Positions 20,129 through 32,139 are shown, numbered from the stretch's first letter. The stretch is 64,000 nucleotides of DNA from Halicephalobus mephisto (GCA_009193035.1 SWDT01000224.1:310001-374000); one strand, 5' to 3'. Notes: generated by a model from the sequence alone, not told the origin. Made by a program: numbers and translations.

Positions 20129-23100
20129 CAAAGTGTACAATCGGTGTAATTTTTTTCACATGGTTTCCCATGATATATTTTTTGATCCCTTTTGATCTGT
20201 GATCCCGTTTCCCGTAATTTCTCGATCGTGAATAAAGATTTTCCTTCGTGTTACTTTGATCCATAACTTTGATCCAAAATCGACTCTTGTCCCGATCCTT
20301 GTGCAAACAATGATTCTCTTTTTACTTTGAATTGATAGGGTATTTAGTCAACTCTGATTTGACTGAGCCCCACTTAGATTTCAAGTATGACCGCACTCTA
20401 GGAGTTTGAAGATGGGACCAATTCTGCCAACATGACTTTTGTATTATTGTTTTGATTAAGTTGAATTTATTTCAAGGATGTCTTCACGTGATTGCTTTTT
20501 TATTTTGGAGGAATAACTCGATTTTTCAAATTTTGGTCTCGACACGAATGAGTTTTATCGTTCTTAACTGGATTTTTGGATTTTTCGAATACCTTTAACT
20601 CTGTCAACTTTTGTTTTATTCTGTTCAATGTAAAAACCCAAATTCATAAAATATCAAAAATACTGTGAAAAAGGTAATTTTGTAATTTACTTTGAAATTA
20701 AAGCCAAGAAATCCCGTTTGATAATGTTTTCACACATTAATCCTTAATATTGCGTTATGACATTTCCCACTGTGATTTGCTCCAGTTTTATCGTCGTCTC
20801 TTCTTTTCAATTTCTAATGTTTTCACATTTTCCGCTAATGACTTGACCGAATTTGTTGATTGATGTCCGAACTAATCCTTCAAATTCAAATCGAACCTGA
20901 TTTTGGATAAAATTTGATAACTCGCAATCAAGTGGATTTCTGATTCGTGGCGCCATGAGTTGTTGCTTCTTCTTTATTTTTGTTTTCGATTCGGGAAATC
21001 GTGATCAAAAACAAAGTAACAGCAACAATATGTGACCCTGGATTTTTCGCTTATTTCAACGACAAATGTAGTTGACTTGTTATGAAATTTTTCCAATCTC
21101 ATTGTTTTGTGTATGATCTTTAGAAAAAATAAAAACTGTCCTGTGCACCGCTGAATCTCTGATAACAAGCTTGCCAAGATTAATCTGCTTCCTTGTCAAC
21201 ATTCCAAGGTTTCTCAGCTGGAAAAGTAGGAAATGACGAGGTCATCTGCTCTTGTGAAATAAAATCATGTCTGAAATTTGGAAGTTGTAATTTTCCAAAA
21301 ATCCTCATTTCATTAGCCGAGGATTATGATGTCCGAAAATAACTGTTTCCAATTTTGTGGAGGGAATTCAAGATTATTATTGAAGTTGTTTTCCTTGTTA
21401 TTCATGTTGTTATTGCAGTTGCTCTATTCATGTAATTCTCGTGTTACCTCATTTCCTGGATATGAGAATCTCATGAGAAATGCATCGAATCTGGATAAAA
21501 TATGATTTCATAGATTCCTCAAAAAAGAAATATTGATGAATCTGCCAATGTCGTCATGTTTCTAGTGCTGTTCTTAAGCCGTCTCCACTGTATTGGTTAA
21601 TTTAAATCCCTGACCCTTGTATTTTTTATATCGTGTATCATCTAATCTCTGCAATAAAATTCAAAGTTAGACTGAGTCATTAAAATATGACTACTTGTGG
21701 TATTTGCTTTATTACATTTTTCGTAGAGTCGGAAATCTTTTTGATTATTGGTTTCGCGTGATGAGTCTCGTGACTTCCCGAAGTAATCCATTTAGGAATG
21801 ACTTGATGGATCTGAATCTGGAGATTTTTAATTTTGCAATTGATTCTTGCTTTGTTTTCCATTTGGAGGACTTCGTCAAGAGATTCATCATTTGTTTACT
21901 AATTTACGATTCCTTTCAAATTAACCTTTTTCTTTTTCAATTACAAAACATGTGATTTTCCAAGCTTAACTTTTTCTTTTAAATTAAATCATAAGAATCC
22001 ACTTGACCTCGTAAACAAAAACCAGCTTATGTCCATTATCTTTGTTGGATTGAATTAGGTAAATGTTGAATTAAACAAGTGAGGGTGTCATTGGATTTCT
22101 TTAATCTGTCGAAATGCCGAAACAAAAAGTAACTAACAAACAATTCCTCTGTTAACAAATCTCCCAACCACTGATGATAATCCCAATTGCTGACATTTAA
22201 CCCTAAAGGCGATGGGTGGCGAGATTATCTTGTTTGTGTTAATTAATATTTAGAAAAATGCCACGAAACAAACAACATTAAAACCGATCTAAGCTGATTT
22301 CGAGAAAATTAGCTTTCATTACAGTAAACAATTATCTAAAGAAATTAACATTTGTTTATAATTTTGTGGATCATCACAGAGTGGATGCAAGTTTTCGTTT
22401 AAAGATTAATGTAAGGCTCAAGACTAAGTCAGCTTAGATGTGACGCAATTCCTGATCCTGGCATGGATCCAAGAAGTCATGCTTTTCGATAACTTGCCTA
22501 ATCTATGGCTAATGTAGTTTTGATACTATTAATCTTTAATCTACTAACGTAAACAGTAGCGGTATATAGCATCTTAAAATTTTCATCTTTGAATTTTTGG
22601 ATAATTTCCAGAATACAAAAAAACATAACTTTTGGTTTCGTAACAATTGCGAAATGTAACATAATTGTTACATTTTTCATGAATATTTTAAATTTATGAC
22701 AAAAGTTGAAACTTAATAGTAACTATTTCCGTTTGCTACTGAGCTAAATATTTTATTTTTTGTATATAACTATACTTGGATAGTGTTTGAAAACTTCTAT
22801 TTTTTACACTATGGAATTTTAATGATGCTAGATGGAATGACATGAAACCTTTTCCTTGTACTTTTATTCAAATCCTTGTCCTTTAAAGATATAGTTCAGA
22901 AGTTTAAAGTCCGGCGAGGGAGTTGTATTTTGAAAATGATTTTTAATGATCACACTTTTCTGGCTTCCTATAAATTCGGCGGCACATGGCAGCACGATGA
23001 GAAATTTTCATTACAGGAATGTATTTAATAAAGTATTATACAGATCCCCTGTCTAGAGATTATGTCTATCATTTAGTTTATCCCCGGGTTGCCACATAAG

Positions 23101-25164
23101 ACGTTCCTTTTTTGTATATTAGATTTTTGATCAGCTTTAGTATTTTCATTAATTTTATCAAATAAATCAGTGTTCTTGGACCTTTATAAACTTTACTATC
23201 TAGTTTGGAAGTAACTTTTGTTTCAAGTCCTGAAAATGCACTTTTGTGGACTACTTCAAGATAATGATTGTCAACCAAGATGCAGGATTTCATGTGTAGA
23301 ATTTCCACTCGAAACCACAGAAGTTTTTAAAGTTTTGGTTTTGAGCAGAAACCACAAACAGGTGGTTTTACATTAGTCAAGTGGAATTTGTTCTTTAAGG
23401 TCATTAATTTCCCCTGCTTTTCCTTGACATGGCTGATTTTCAAGTATTCAAAGACTAATGAAGTTACAGTATTCCTCTTCGAAAACCAAAAAAATTCGAG
23501 GTTTGATGCTTTAATTACCATTGATAATTCCAATTTTAATAGATTCCCCGTGATCTTGTTGTAGCTGACTTCTTAGCTGACGTTTCAATTAAATCTCAGA
23601 ATAAACAAAAATTCATCTTTTCCAAATCCCATAGAACTATGATTTGCTAATTTATCCGCTTATTTCCTCTGGGTTCTGCAGCCATTTTTTCTCTTTTCTT
23701 CCAGATAAAAACAACTTTGTTAAAGTTATCCTTCGAATGCGTCAGTTTCTCTCGACTTTTGCTCTTTATAAATTGCAATTTGAAAAATATGAATCAGAGC
23801 TCAGTTTACTAAAAATTTTACTTTTTTAACTTTTTTATTTCCGGAAATGAAATAGCAATTTTCCTTGTACTTTAGAGGAATGTTTTTAATTTCAAGTTTT
23901 TTTAGTATCTTACTCTGTAGGGAGAAGCCAGTCATTGTATTTAGGCCCAAAGGCCCCAATGCCGAAGAATATCATTAGTCATGATCCCTTTAGTCATCAA
24001 ATTGTGTTCTGGTTGATCTTTACTTGGTTCTTTTGACGTGGTTTTCGTTACTTCTTGTGGTTTTAAATTAAAGATTTCTTGGATTTGTTGTCAAAGGCGT
24101 TCCCGCTGGATTAACGGCCATGGATATTGAGTCTTGTTAGATGGCTAAACCGCTCTTTGCCTGATTTCCTGAAGCAATTTTGTGTTTACTTTATTAGTTG
24201 CGAATTTTATGTTTTAAATTCTGAATACTGTGAAGTTTTTGTGTTACAGTTACTGTGAGTTTCGTTTTTTTCTGACGTGTGGTGGGTATCTCAAGGGTTT
24301 GTCCTCAATTCGGAACTACTGTGAACCGAAAAACGCCACTTCGGCGTACTACAGGAATCCGAAATTCTTTTTCATTTCACAAATGGCTTCATGAACACTG
24401 TAGGATCGGATACATTACACACATGTCCTCGAAAATCCTTCCTGACCATGAATCAGAAAAGGCATTAGTGCCCTAATTCACCGCGAATCTCACCTGACTT
24501 TTGGACTTTTCTTTTTTTGGATAAAATGTCTGTGGATTTTTATATCCTGCACATTTATGTTTCGTTCAATCCAGATTTACTATATTTAAATCCATTTTTA
24601 ATACCTCTACTTGTCTTATTGGAATGTCATAATTCTCAATTTCTGTTACTTTTTGGTTTTTTCTATTCTTGACTCAGATTTAGTCAGGAAGCCCTAGTTG
24701 CTCTCTGGTTCTAGTTGATCCGTCTGACGCCAATTTTTCTTGTATATGCCGGCAATTTTTGACTTAAATCTTATGTTTAATCTTCTTCTACGAAACCGAT
24801 TTATCTTTTTTGCGTAGACTTTTGTTCGTGACTAATCTGTGAGGTCAAATATTGTAAAAGATAAAGTTCATGTCCAGGATAGGATTTATTTTAATGTTCA
24901 AAATTCCCGAAATTTCCTATAAAAAGAGTGTTTCCGGTTGCTTACATGTTTTTGCCGTGTAAATTGCTTTTGAAAAGTCTCATAATCTTCCGGGAGGAAA
25001 GAAGATTGAAAATTTCAGTTGTCTTTGCTTCTGGATTCCCGACATTAATTCGAGTCTTTCGTTTTCTTTCAATCTCACTGTCAGTCCCTTTAAATCTCAA
25101 TTGTCGTTTTGCAGATGTAATTTTTCGCGTTTTGTAGATTAATTTCTTATTTTTATTTTCCAGA
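20129..25164. other. Gene-poor stretch upstream of the GPCR
   Basis: About 5 kb without a supported gene. It includes a single hairpin unit at 22777-22815 (GGATAGTGTTTGAAAACT...ACACTATGG). Short frames (for example 24279-24476, 24928-25137, 23644-23829) show no motif. The GPCR first recognised exon begins with a splice acceptor, so leader exons or promoter may lie here. Confidence 0.4.
22777..22815. repeat. Decayed hairpin repeat unit
   Basis: GGATAGTGTTTGAAAAC...TTTTTTACACTATGG: one isolated, partly diverged unit of the family. Confidence 0.65.
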
Positions 25165-25191
25165 ATCAGATCTTTCCACAACAGCGGAAAG

Positions 25192-26763
25192 ATGATTCGC
25201 ACTTGTGCAATCGCCGCTGGCTACGCGTTTACAATCTGTGTAGGAATTTTCGGCAATACATGGGTCGCTATCTCCGTCATCAGATCCAGAAGACCGAGGT
25301 CTACGATGGGGTTGTCACCTTCAGACAGATTACGGTCCTACATCGGGTTGTTGGCTATTGTTGATCTTCTCGTTATTGCCAGTTTGTTCATCCGATTTGT
25401 CCATATAATTTTCCCAGAAGTCTCCATCGGTGAGTTATTCAGAGTAATTGAAAGTAATTGTTTTTAAATTTCAGAAGTTATGAGTTGCCAAATTGTGTAT
25501 ATTGTTGACCAATTAGTTAAGATTGCTTCTTTAACTTGTTTAATGTGCATATCCTTCGAGAGATATCTAACAATAGCCAAGCCTTTCAAAAATACGGTAC
25601 GTTGCTGATGAACTTACATAAGCGTTGACATTTGTTGTTTTACAGGTCCGGAAACGTTTTATCCGATTTACTCCTCTATTTGCCATCTGCGTTATTTGTA
25701 TAGTTCTCACGGCGATAATAACGTTGGCTGTGAATCTGACTACAACACCGACTAAAAGCGACTGTTCTTTGCCAGAAGAACAGCCAATTCCAATGGTTGT
25801 TGCGAGATGGGTCATTGCTGTAATTTTCCTGTTGCAACTTGTGGCTCTCTGCTTCTTCTACGGACAGATTGCTCGACATTTGAGGAAGAAGTTCTGGCAG
25901 AGGAAAGCGAGAAGTAAGTTGATCTTTATTTCCCATATATTGTTTTTAATTCTGGACTTTTTAGTCTGCACAAATCTCCGGATCAAACAACCTTTGATTC
26001 AGCAACCTAAGTATATGAAGGACACAACCACAGTGATCCTCAAGATCGCGACATTCCATTTTGTCTGCTGGCTTCCTTACTGCATCATTCAGCTCATTCC
26101 AGAATCTATCAGCCCAATGGCAGTAATCCTTACAGCGAAACTTCGAGTAGTTTCGGAATCTGGAAACATCTTTCAGTGGATTGCCTTTGGCGCTGGCTGG
26201 TTGGCTTACTTGAATAGTGCTCTAGACTGGATTTTCTATGCCGTCATGAACAGGGATTTGAGGACAATTATAAGGTGAGTGTAAATCCTGTCTCAGCGAT
26301 ATTTTATATCAATTATTTTAGAGAAACAACCGAAAGGAGAAAGAGGTCTACGTTGTCTCAACAAAGCCCGCCATCCAATTTACACAGAAGCCTCAGAAGA
26401 CAAATCTCTCAAAGCTTGAGGTTCTTTTACTCCATCAATTCCTATAGATCCACTTGTAATTCCTTTGACGACTCCCTCACCAGCTGCCAAACGAAACCAG
26501 GAGATGTTCAAAACCGATTGTCTGGAAGTGTAGGAGGAGGGAGTACCGGGGCTCTGACGAATGAAGACAAGTACCAGACTCAAGGGTTCATCCCAGCCTT
26601 GAGAACTGGAAGAGCCCACACTTTTTCCTCGTCTCCAAGGACGTCACTCTTATCCCAAGATTCCCAAACATCGATGCCAGCTTCTGGAGCCAAATTTGTC
26701 GCAATAACAACTCTCAACAAGAGCAAAGATCCGCTGAAGGACGCTGTTGAGAAGTTTGTGTAA
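25192..26763 (+). CDS. Rhodopsin-family G-protein-coupled receptor, probable peptide receptor
   Basis: Seven-TM receptor. Five exons, 25192-25429, 25475-25596, 25646-25913, 25965-26274 and 26322-26763, give about 459 aa. Visible features: TM1 with FGNTWVAI (GN motif), TM2 around LLAIVDLLVIASLF (L-x3-D), TM3 after SCQIVYIVDQ with an FERY in place of DRY, and the extracellular-loop-2 cysteine in TKSDCSLPEE. TM6 is FVCWLPYCIIQL (C-W-x-P) and TM7 ends NSALDWIFYAVMNRDLR, where the usual NPxxY is DWxxY. The ~150-residue tail is Ser/Thr-rich, as expected for phosphorylation and arrestin control. The ATG lies in an exon that is open upstream to an acceptor at about 25164 (I-R-S-F-H-N-S-G-K before Met), so a further 5' exon is possible. 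Ligand unknown; peptide-receptor assignment is by general resemblance. Confidence 0.85.
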
Positions 26764-26912
26764 GATCCATGATTGCCTTCATATCTGCTATGCATTCCTA
26801 CTGTGGATTCTACGGATCTCGTTGTACATTTATTACGGGTATTTGAAGCATACGGTAATAAAAATTAAAAAATAACTTTGGTGTAGTCAATGAGTTCCTA
26901 TCATGTGCAGTA

Positions 26913-27299
26913 TCACCCGACACTGACGCCGAATCCACTGCCTATCCCAATTGGCCCCACATAGGGTATCCCGATATTGAGCCCTGATCCGATGCCCAGA
27001 TTGAACGGCTGGCCATATCCTGTGCCCACATAACCGGGATTCCAACTACTGTAGCTTGGAGAATACCCTAAAACCACATTATTGTAAAAACGCAAGTAGG
27101 AATTACTCCGAAATAATCTCAACACAAATACCCAGAGCTGGTGGCAAAGTTACTTTTTATAATTAGAGACCTACCGTAAGCCGAATAGCTAGTTGGGTAG
27201 TAGCTGTTCGCATAAGAGCCCGAGTAAGGATAAGTGCTTTCGTATCGAAGTTCCGAATACGGTGACGCCGAGGACTCATAAAGATTGGACGAGGGGTAT
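26913..27299 (-). CDS. Tyr/Ser/Gly-rich low-complexity, probably secreted protein (3' part)
   Basis: Two exons are clear: 27299-27175 and 27067-26913, joined in phase across an intron with donor CG/GTAGGT and acceptor GTTTTAG. The first encodes a Tyr/Ser/Pro-rich stretch (YESTYPYSGSYANSYYPTSY). The second encodes a Gly-rich tail with repeated G-I-G-S-G and G-x-G-Y units (NPGYVGTGYGQPFNLGIGSG). The composition resembles secreted structural or cuticle/mucin-like small proteins of invertebrates. The first exon starts at a CTTCCAG acceptor, so at least one 5' exon, presumably with the signal peptide, was not found. Convergent with the GPCR. Confidence 0.55.
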
Positions 27300-27655
27300 C
27301 TGGAAGTTCGAAGTTGTTTTCAGAATCACAGGATGGTCCAAGGAAGGGAAATTGAAAAGCATTCCAATTCAGCGAATTCCGGACAGAGTTCTACGCTGGT
27401 TTGTTTTCGTTTTAGGTAACTTTGTCATTTCTGTTTACGATCAAAAATAACGAAATATAGGAGATTAATATTTTTTGAAATGAGTCAAATGAACTTTAGG
27501 ATTTGATGTTCTGTTTCAAATCTGATTTTACGTCATTAAAAAGTATCTTTAAATATTAAATTTCTTAATATTCGCAGTTTTTCCAAAATTCCATAAAATG
27601 AGAAATTCACTCAATTTTGACAAAAGAGGAATTAGGGAAATCCGTCTATTATCCG

Positions 27656-28831
27656 CTAAATTGGAGCTATTTCACTTTTGCCATTTTTCTTGGAACATCC
27701 TAGCATTCCCTTTGCATTTTGCTTCCCTCTATGACATGATCCGAAAAATCCGTTCCCCTGACTTCTCCTTCTGACGTGAAAGATTGAAATGTTTGGCCTC
27801 AGAAAGTGAATAAAAAAGAAAAAATTTTAACCTGCGATGGAGTTGATCACTATCCAGATCCTGAAGTTTTCTCAGCAACTTGGCTCTTCTCAGTCTGTAG
27901 GTGGTGTAGTCGAGGTCCTCAGTGTCCTCTAAATAAACCCAATCATGAAGTCTTTTTTGAGACGCTTTTGCATCTCGTTTGTGCCGTGACCAAGTGTGCA
28001 GAAGCAAAGAATGCTCGTCGACTGAAAGACAGAAATCCTAGCATCACTAGTGGAAGGGAAATATTTGGAAAATTAGTGATGTGAGTGCAAAGAAGGAGAA
28101 GAAGCCTGTAACCACAACCCATGTCCCTAAAAGCGTACTTGAATTGGGTACTGTAGAAGCCCCAGAGTTAGTTTCATCTTCGTTGATTTCAGAATTAGAA
28201 GAATCGGGAATCTTATTGGTGGAAACTGGGTCATCCCTCATAACCTCTCCTATTTCTCTAGCGACATCGTCGGCGTTGGGTCTCGAGAAGTCGATGGGGG
28301 TCTCGGCGTCTTTGTCATGGTATATGATGGTCGGCGGGACCCAACGAGGCTTTTCAGAATGGTAGAAGTGGTTCGACTTTCTTAGAGGGTAATCTCGGTG
28401 AAGTGAAAATTCTGGACGTGGTTTTGGATGCGATTCTGGACGAGGAAGAGGTTCTGAGTTCTTCACGAAACCTTGACGAGTGTCTTCGTAGTCAGAAGAC
28501 TGGTCGCGACAGAAGAGCAGATAAGGCTTCCGTTTGCAGAGGTCAACTGAAACGTTATTCCACAAAACAATTATTAATGTGAATTTCCGTTCTAAGACCA
28601 ACACTGAAGTACGGTCTCACAACGAAATCAAGTTTTTAAGCAAATCTGTCTCACACCGAAATTGTTCAAAATGTTAATTTGATTCATTTTCGTAATTAAT
28701 ACCAAAACTGCAATCGATTTACAAAAAATTTTATGGAATTTAGCAAACTACCGTAACTTACGTTTTTCAGCATATATCCCGGTTCCAAGAAGTCCAACTC
28801 CAAAAATCAATAAAAACACAAATCGGCTCAT
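27656..28831 (-). CDS. Secreted protein or prohormone-like precursor, ~260 aa, unknown
   Basis: Preferred four-exon model: 28831-28762, 28546-28139, 28021-27832 and 27770-27656; all phases agree and it ends at a stop. Exon 1 is a signal peptide (MSRFVFLLIFGVGLLGTGIY, then AEK). Right after it comes LDLCKRKPYLLFCRDQ, a C-x8-C pair, then an acidic/Pro-rich spacer. The later exons encode a basic region rich in possible dibasic cleavage sites: RHKRDAKASQKRLHDWVYLE, LRRAKLLRKLQDLDSDQLHR, then RRSQGNGFFGSCHRGKQNAK and GMLGCSKK with a second cysteine pair. Alternative: if the 116-nt intron (28138-28022) is retained, the frame ends at 28047 with a hydrophobic tail (GTWVVVTGFFSFFALTSLIF). I favour splicing because that segment is pyrimidine-rich and ends in a good acceptor. 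Family not recognised. Confidence 0.6.
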
Positions 28832-29411
28832 GACAAAACTACTGAGCGAATGATTGTCTTGGAAAAATCAAACCAAAGACCGTCAACCTTCTTTATTCTC
28901 TGAAAGATGAACCTTGAATTTCAATTGACAAAAACCGCCAAAAAAGTTATTTTCGTATGAAAATTCTTGACTCCTCAAAAAGAGGAACTAAGTCTAAATT
29001 CATAAACATCAAAATAAGGACCCGAGTTGCTCATTCAAAACAGGTTGGATCGGACAATGGAAGATAACTTTTGATTTTTCCGAACTTGATGACCTGGAAT
29101 AAAAGGAAAAAACTTAGGTAATAAAGTTGAAAACGAATTTTTTAGGTTTGTTCTTTTTCGATAATTATTCCTTTAAGATTTGCAAGGAGCAATTTTGGGA
29201 TTAGTTGCGCAAGTTTGAATTTCTCAGTTCTTACTGATGTTTATTTTTTCACGCAAAAGTCCATGACATAATGATTTGAAAAATCATCGACAACTTGTTT
29301 ATTTTTCGTTCGGAGATTAATCAGCTGATTTCAAAAAATAATTTCGACGGAAATTTAACAAAATACCCAAATATGGACTTGTCTTGAGAATTCCAATAGT
29401 TACAGTGAGTT
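28832..29411. other. Intergenic, between two minus-strand secreted genes
   Basis: Probable promoter region of the prohormone-like gene to the left and 3' flank of the gene to the right. No motif recognised. Confidence 0.4.
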
Positions 29412-29895
29412 TCAACGTCCCAAAGTCATTTGGAAGTTAGATCCGCCAAATCCGCCCATAAATGGACCTCCATGGAAACCTCCCCTTGAGGAAGAAATGC
29501 TCAGCAGAGGCGGCAGAAAGCCCATCCCCATCGGCATCATGGGCATCATAGGAGGGTAGAACTGCCTCTTTGTCCTCTTGACGGGCTTTTCGGAGACGAG
29601 AGGATTCGCATTCTTGGGAAATAGGGACTCGCTGTCATCTCGTTCGCTTCTGAAGTGGTAAATTGTGTTTTTCGTGAATACAGTCTCCGTCGGATCCGAA
29701 AATCGTTTGCAAATAGGGGAATCACCTGGCATCGTCTGGCACACTTTCGCGATTAACCTGATTCTTTGGGCCGAATCTCCTGAAAAATCAAAGTTAAATT
29801 CCCATCTTTTGGAAGGCAATTAACTTACTATCTTCATTGCAGTAACTAGATGCAAACAACCCAACAGTCAGGAATAGCAATATCCATCTGTTCAT
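29412..29895 (-). CDS. Small secreted precursor, 144 aa, with a basic cleavage site and Met/Pro/Gly-rich tail
   Basis: Two exons, 29895-29829 and 29779-29412. The first is almost entirely a signal peptide (MNRWILLFLTVGLFASSYC). The mature N-terminal part has two cysteines (AKVCQTMPGDSPICKRF). At about residue 93 the sequence VKRTKRQF offers a strong furin-type site (R-T-K-R followed by Gln, which could cyclise). The released tail is PPMMPMMPMGMGFLPPLL followed by a Gly/Phe-rich end (GGFHGGPFMGGFGGSNF). This architecture suits a processed secreted peptide or small structural/antimicrobial-type secreted protein; the sequence does not say which. Same strand and general style as the two secreted genes just to the left. 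Confidence 0.65.
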
Positions 29896-30424
29896 TTTTA
29901 ATTAGTAATTGAATAAAATCAAGTGACACGTTGAGCACTGTTTTCTGATTGAAAGTTTCCTATCCCGGTATCGTCTTTTCTACGTCCCGATTGAGTCTGT
30001 TCGCCAAGTTAATTTGATACGGGTATGAATCAAAAACTAGAGACAAATGAAGTTTGTTTTATTCTCGACACTTCTGTGTGATGAAATTCTTGCGGACCAG
30101 TTCGCCAAATTCATATCACTCAAAAATAATTGGTTTTTTGGCCGAAAAGAACAATGAATCAATTTTACTGCCTCAGGGAATGGGTATGAAGGTGTTTCAA
30201 TAAAAACAGTTTTTGAGTTCATTAGACTTTAGGAAATTATTGTTTCCGTTACATCCTGGGAATGCCGGAAATCCATCGATATACATCATTATTCATTCAC
30301 TATGTTTGTTTTTTTGCAGTTCAGATGAAATCCGATATATCTTCTAGTCACGCATTCCTCGTTGTGAAAGACCGTCGCCTGTTGTCCATTTTCAGAATTT
30401 AATACCTAGTATAGAAATGAATTG
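29896..30424. promoter_or_regulatory. Divergent intergenic region
   Basis: Lies between the heads of the minus-strand secreted gene and the plus-strand ionotropic-receptor-like gene, so it probably holds both promoters. A CCATTTTCAG acceptor at about 30386-30397 precedes the receptor start by about 30 nt and may mark a 5' leader exon or trans-splicing. Confidence 0.35.
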
Positions 30425-31970
30425 ATGCTTCCGAAGCCGTCAGACCCTCTGAGATTCCTAATTACTCATGAGCCTCCGGGGGTTTTCGACACTTGCAAGA
30501 AGTTCCCGACCCTGGAGTCTTCAGAACATTGTGTTTTCCCTGGATGGATTCTGGAGATAACAACAATGATTGCTTATTATTTAAACGTGACGATTGAGCC
30601 TTTCACGGGATCGACAGCCCAATTCGGAGGAGGTGTTGGAAACTTAGTAAGACTTTGAGTAGAATCCTCGTTTATTGCTATATCGATATTCAGATAAACG
30701 GATCTTGGAATGGACTCCTAGGTGCCGTTTACAACAATACAGTGGATACTGTGGCTTCAATGTACCAGTACACCGAACAGCGGGACATGTATTTCACATT
30801 TTCATATCCTGTATTCAATGTAATGTTTTAATTACTTGGAGTTTAAAACTTTGTCGTTTCCAGATTCAAGTAGTCTACATCTCGAGAATCAAAGGCAGAT
30901 CGGTGGCTTCCTACTTCTGGAATGCAATGTTGCCTTATTCCAATTCCTTGTGGATAACCCTACTGGCTTCTTGGATCTTCCAGACACTAGTAGCCATGGT
31001 CATCCGGAAGATGGAACACAAAATGGGACATATCCATCAATACGACCCGTTTGAGAAGGTGTGGCAGTACATGAGGCTCCAGGTCCATCAAGGAGAAGAC
31101 AGAAGAAGACCCTTCCAGTCCGTCAGTGGACATTTGGCTTTTGTATTTTTTGCTTTGTTACAGGCTACAATGTTCAGTCTTCTGTATCAAGCCAGTTTGC
31201 TAGCTTCACTCCTTCAACCTGCGGATTTGCTTCCGTTCCATTCAGCAATGGAGATCGTCGAGTTGATTCGATCTGGAGAGTATCAACTACTGGCAACGAA
31301 TGACAACTACAAATCCTCCTGGTACTTTACTGAGCTGGCCAACAGCAACGAGATGCATTTCCGAGCTTTGCGAGAAGCCCTAGCTGACAACCCAATAGTG
31401 CTAACGGATTCTGTGGAGTCTGCTCTCACGATGATTTCTAATGGAAATTACATTTATCCATCTCAACAGGATTCGTTATCCTTAATTAAAATGAGGGAAT
31501 ACTGTAATCTTTTCCAATTTTCCAACGGTTTACCTCAGAAATCGGCTTACTACGTGTTCCATAAGGCTTCCAACTGGACAAAGCTATGGAACCATGGCAT
31601 CCTCATGAATCAAGGATTTATCCGAAGAACGTTCAAGAAATACTTTGGAGAAAACTTCTTATTGGGGAACGTCACTAGTTGTCCACTAGCAGAAGAGGAG
31701 ATTCCCGAGAGCCAGAAACCCTTGGATATTGTCTCTGTTTTCGGGATTTTCATCATGTACACTGCCGGAGTCGTCATGGCGGGAATTGCCCTAGGGTGTG
31801 AGGTTTGGATTGTCCATCACGCGAAAAAATTAGTTATAAGACATTCATCCAAAGTGATCTCGAAGATCCAGAGGAGGATTGACAGCAAGGAATTGATGAA
31901 AAAGAACGATTTCAACGAAGAACACGATGCAAGCAAGGATATTTCAATGATCTCTGTTTGGTCCAAGTAG
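30425..31970 (+). CDS. Ionotropic glutamate receptor-related channel subunit (IR/GLR-like)
   Basis: Exons 30425-30646, 30694-30819 and 30864-31970 give about 484 aa. Order follows the iGluR core without the large amino-terminal domain. S1 ligand lobe: GWILEITTMIAYYLNVTIEP and NGSWNGLLGAVYNNTVDTVA. The conserved S1 arginine aligns in TEQRDMYFTFSYP. Then M1 (SLWITLLASWIFQTLVAMVI), a pore-loop-like VWQYMRLQVHQGED and M3 HLAFVFFALLQATMFSLLYQ. The S2 lobe contains ALREALADNPIVLTDSVESAL and PQKSAYYVFHK, and M4 is FIMYTAGVVMAGIALGCEVW. The M3 gate motif SYTANLAAF of classical receptors reads LYQASLLAS here, and the S1 P-L-T is M-Y-Q, so classical glutamate binding is unlikely; a chemosensory or divergent channel role is inferred. 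No signal peptide is in the called first exon, so a 5' exon may be missing. Confidence 0.82.
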
Positions 31971-32139
31971 GAATTTTATTTTTTATCCTTATTAATATTC
32001 TATTGCAGTGTAATTAATACCAAACCACTGCCAATTAGGCATCAGCATATCGGATACAGAACTAACAAAGGAGCGGCACTGACTACAGGTTCATTTGAAA
32101 CAAATCTACCGTGATTTTAATAAAATCTTAAATTTCTTC

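Noticed and set aside
28047..28604. Single long frame as a membrane-anchored protein
   Set aside because: Its first ~17 codons are intron sequence, and its hydrophobic end lies in a segment with good splice sites at both ends. The four-exon model is preferred, with the alternative recorded.
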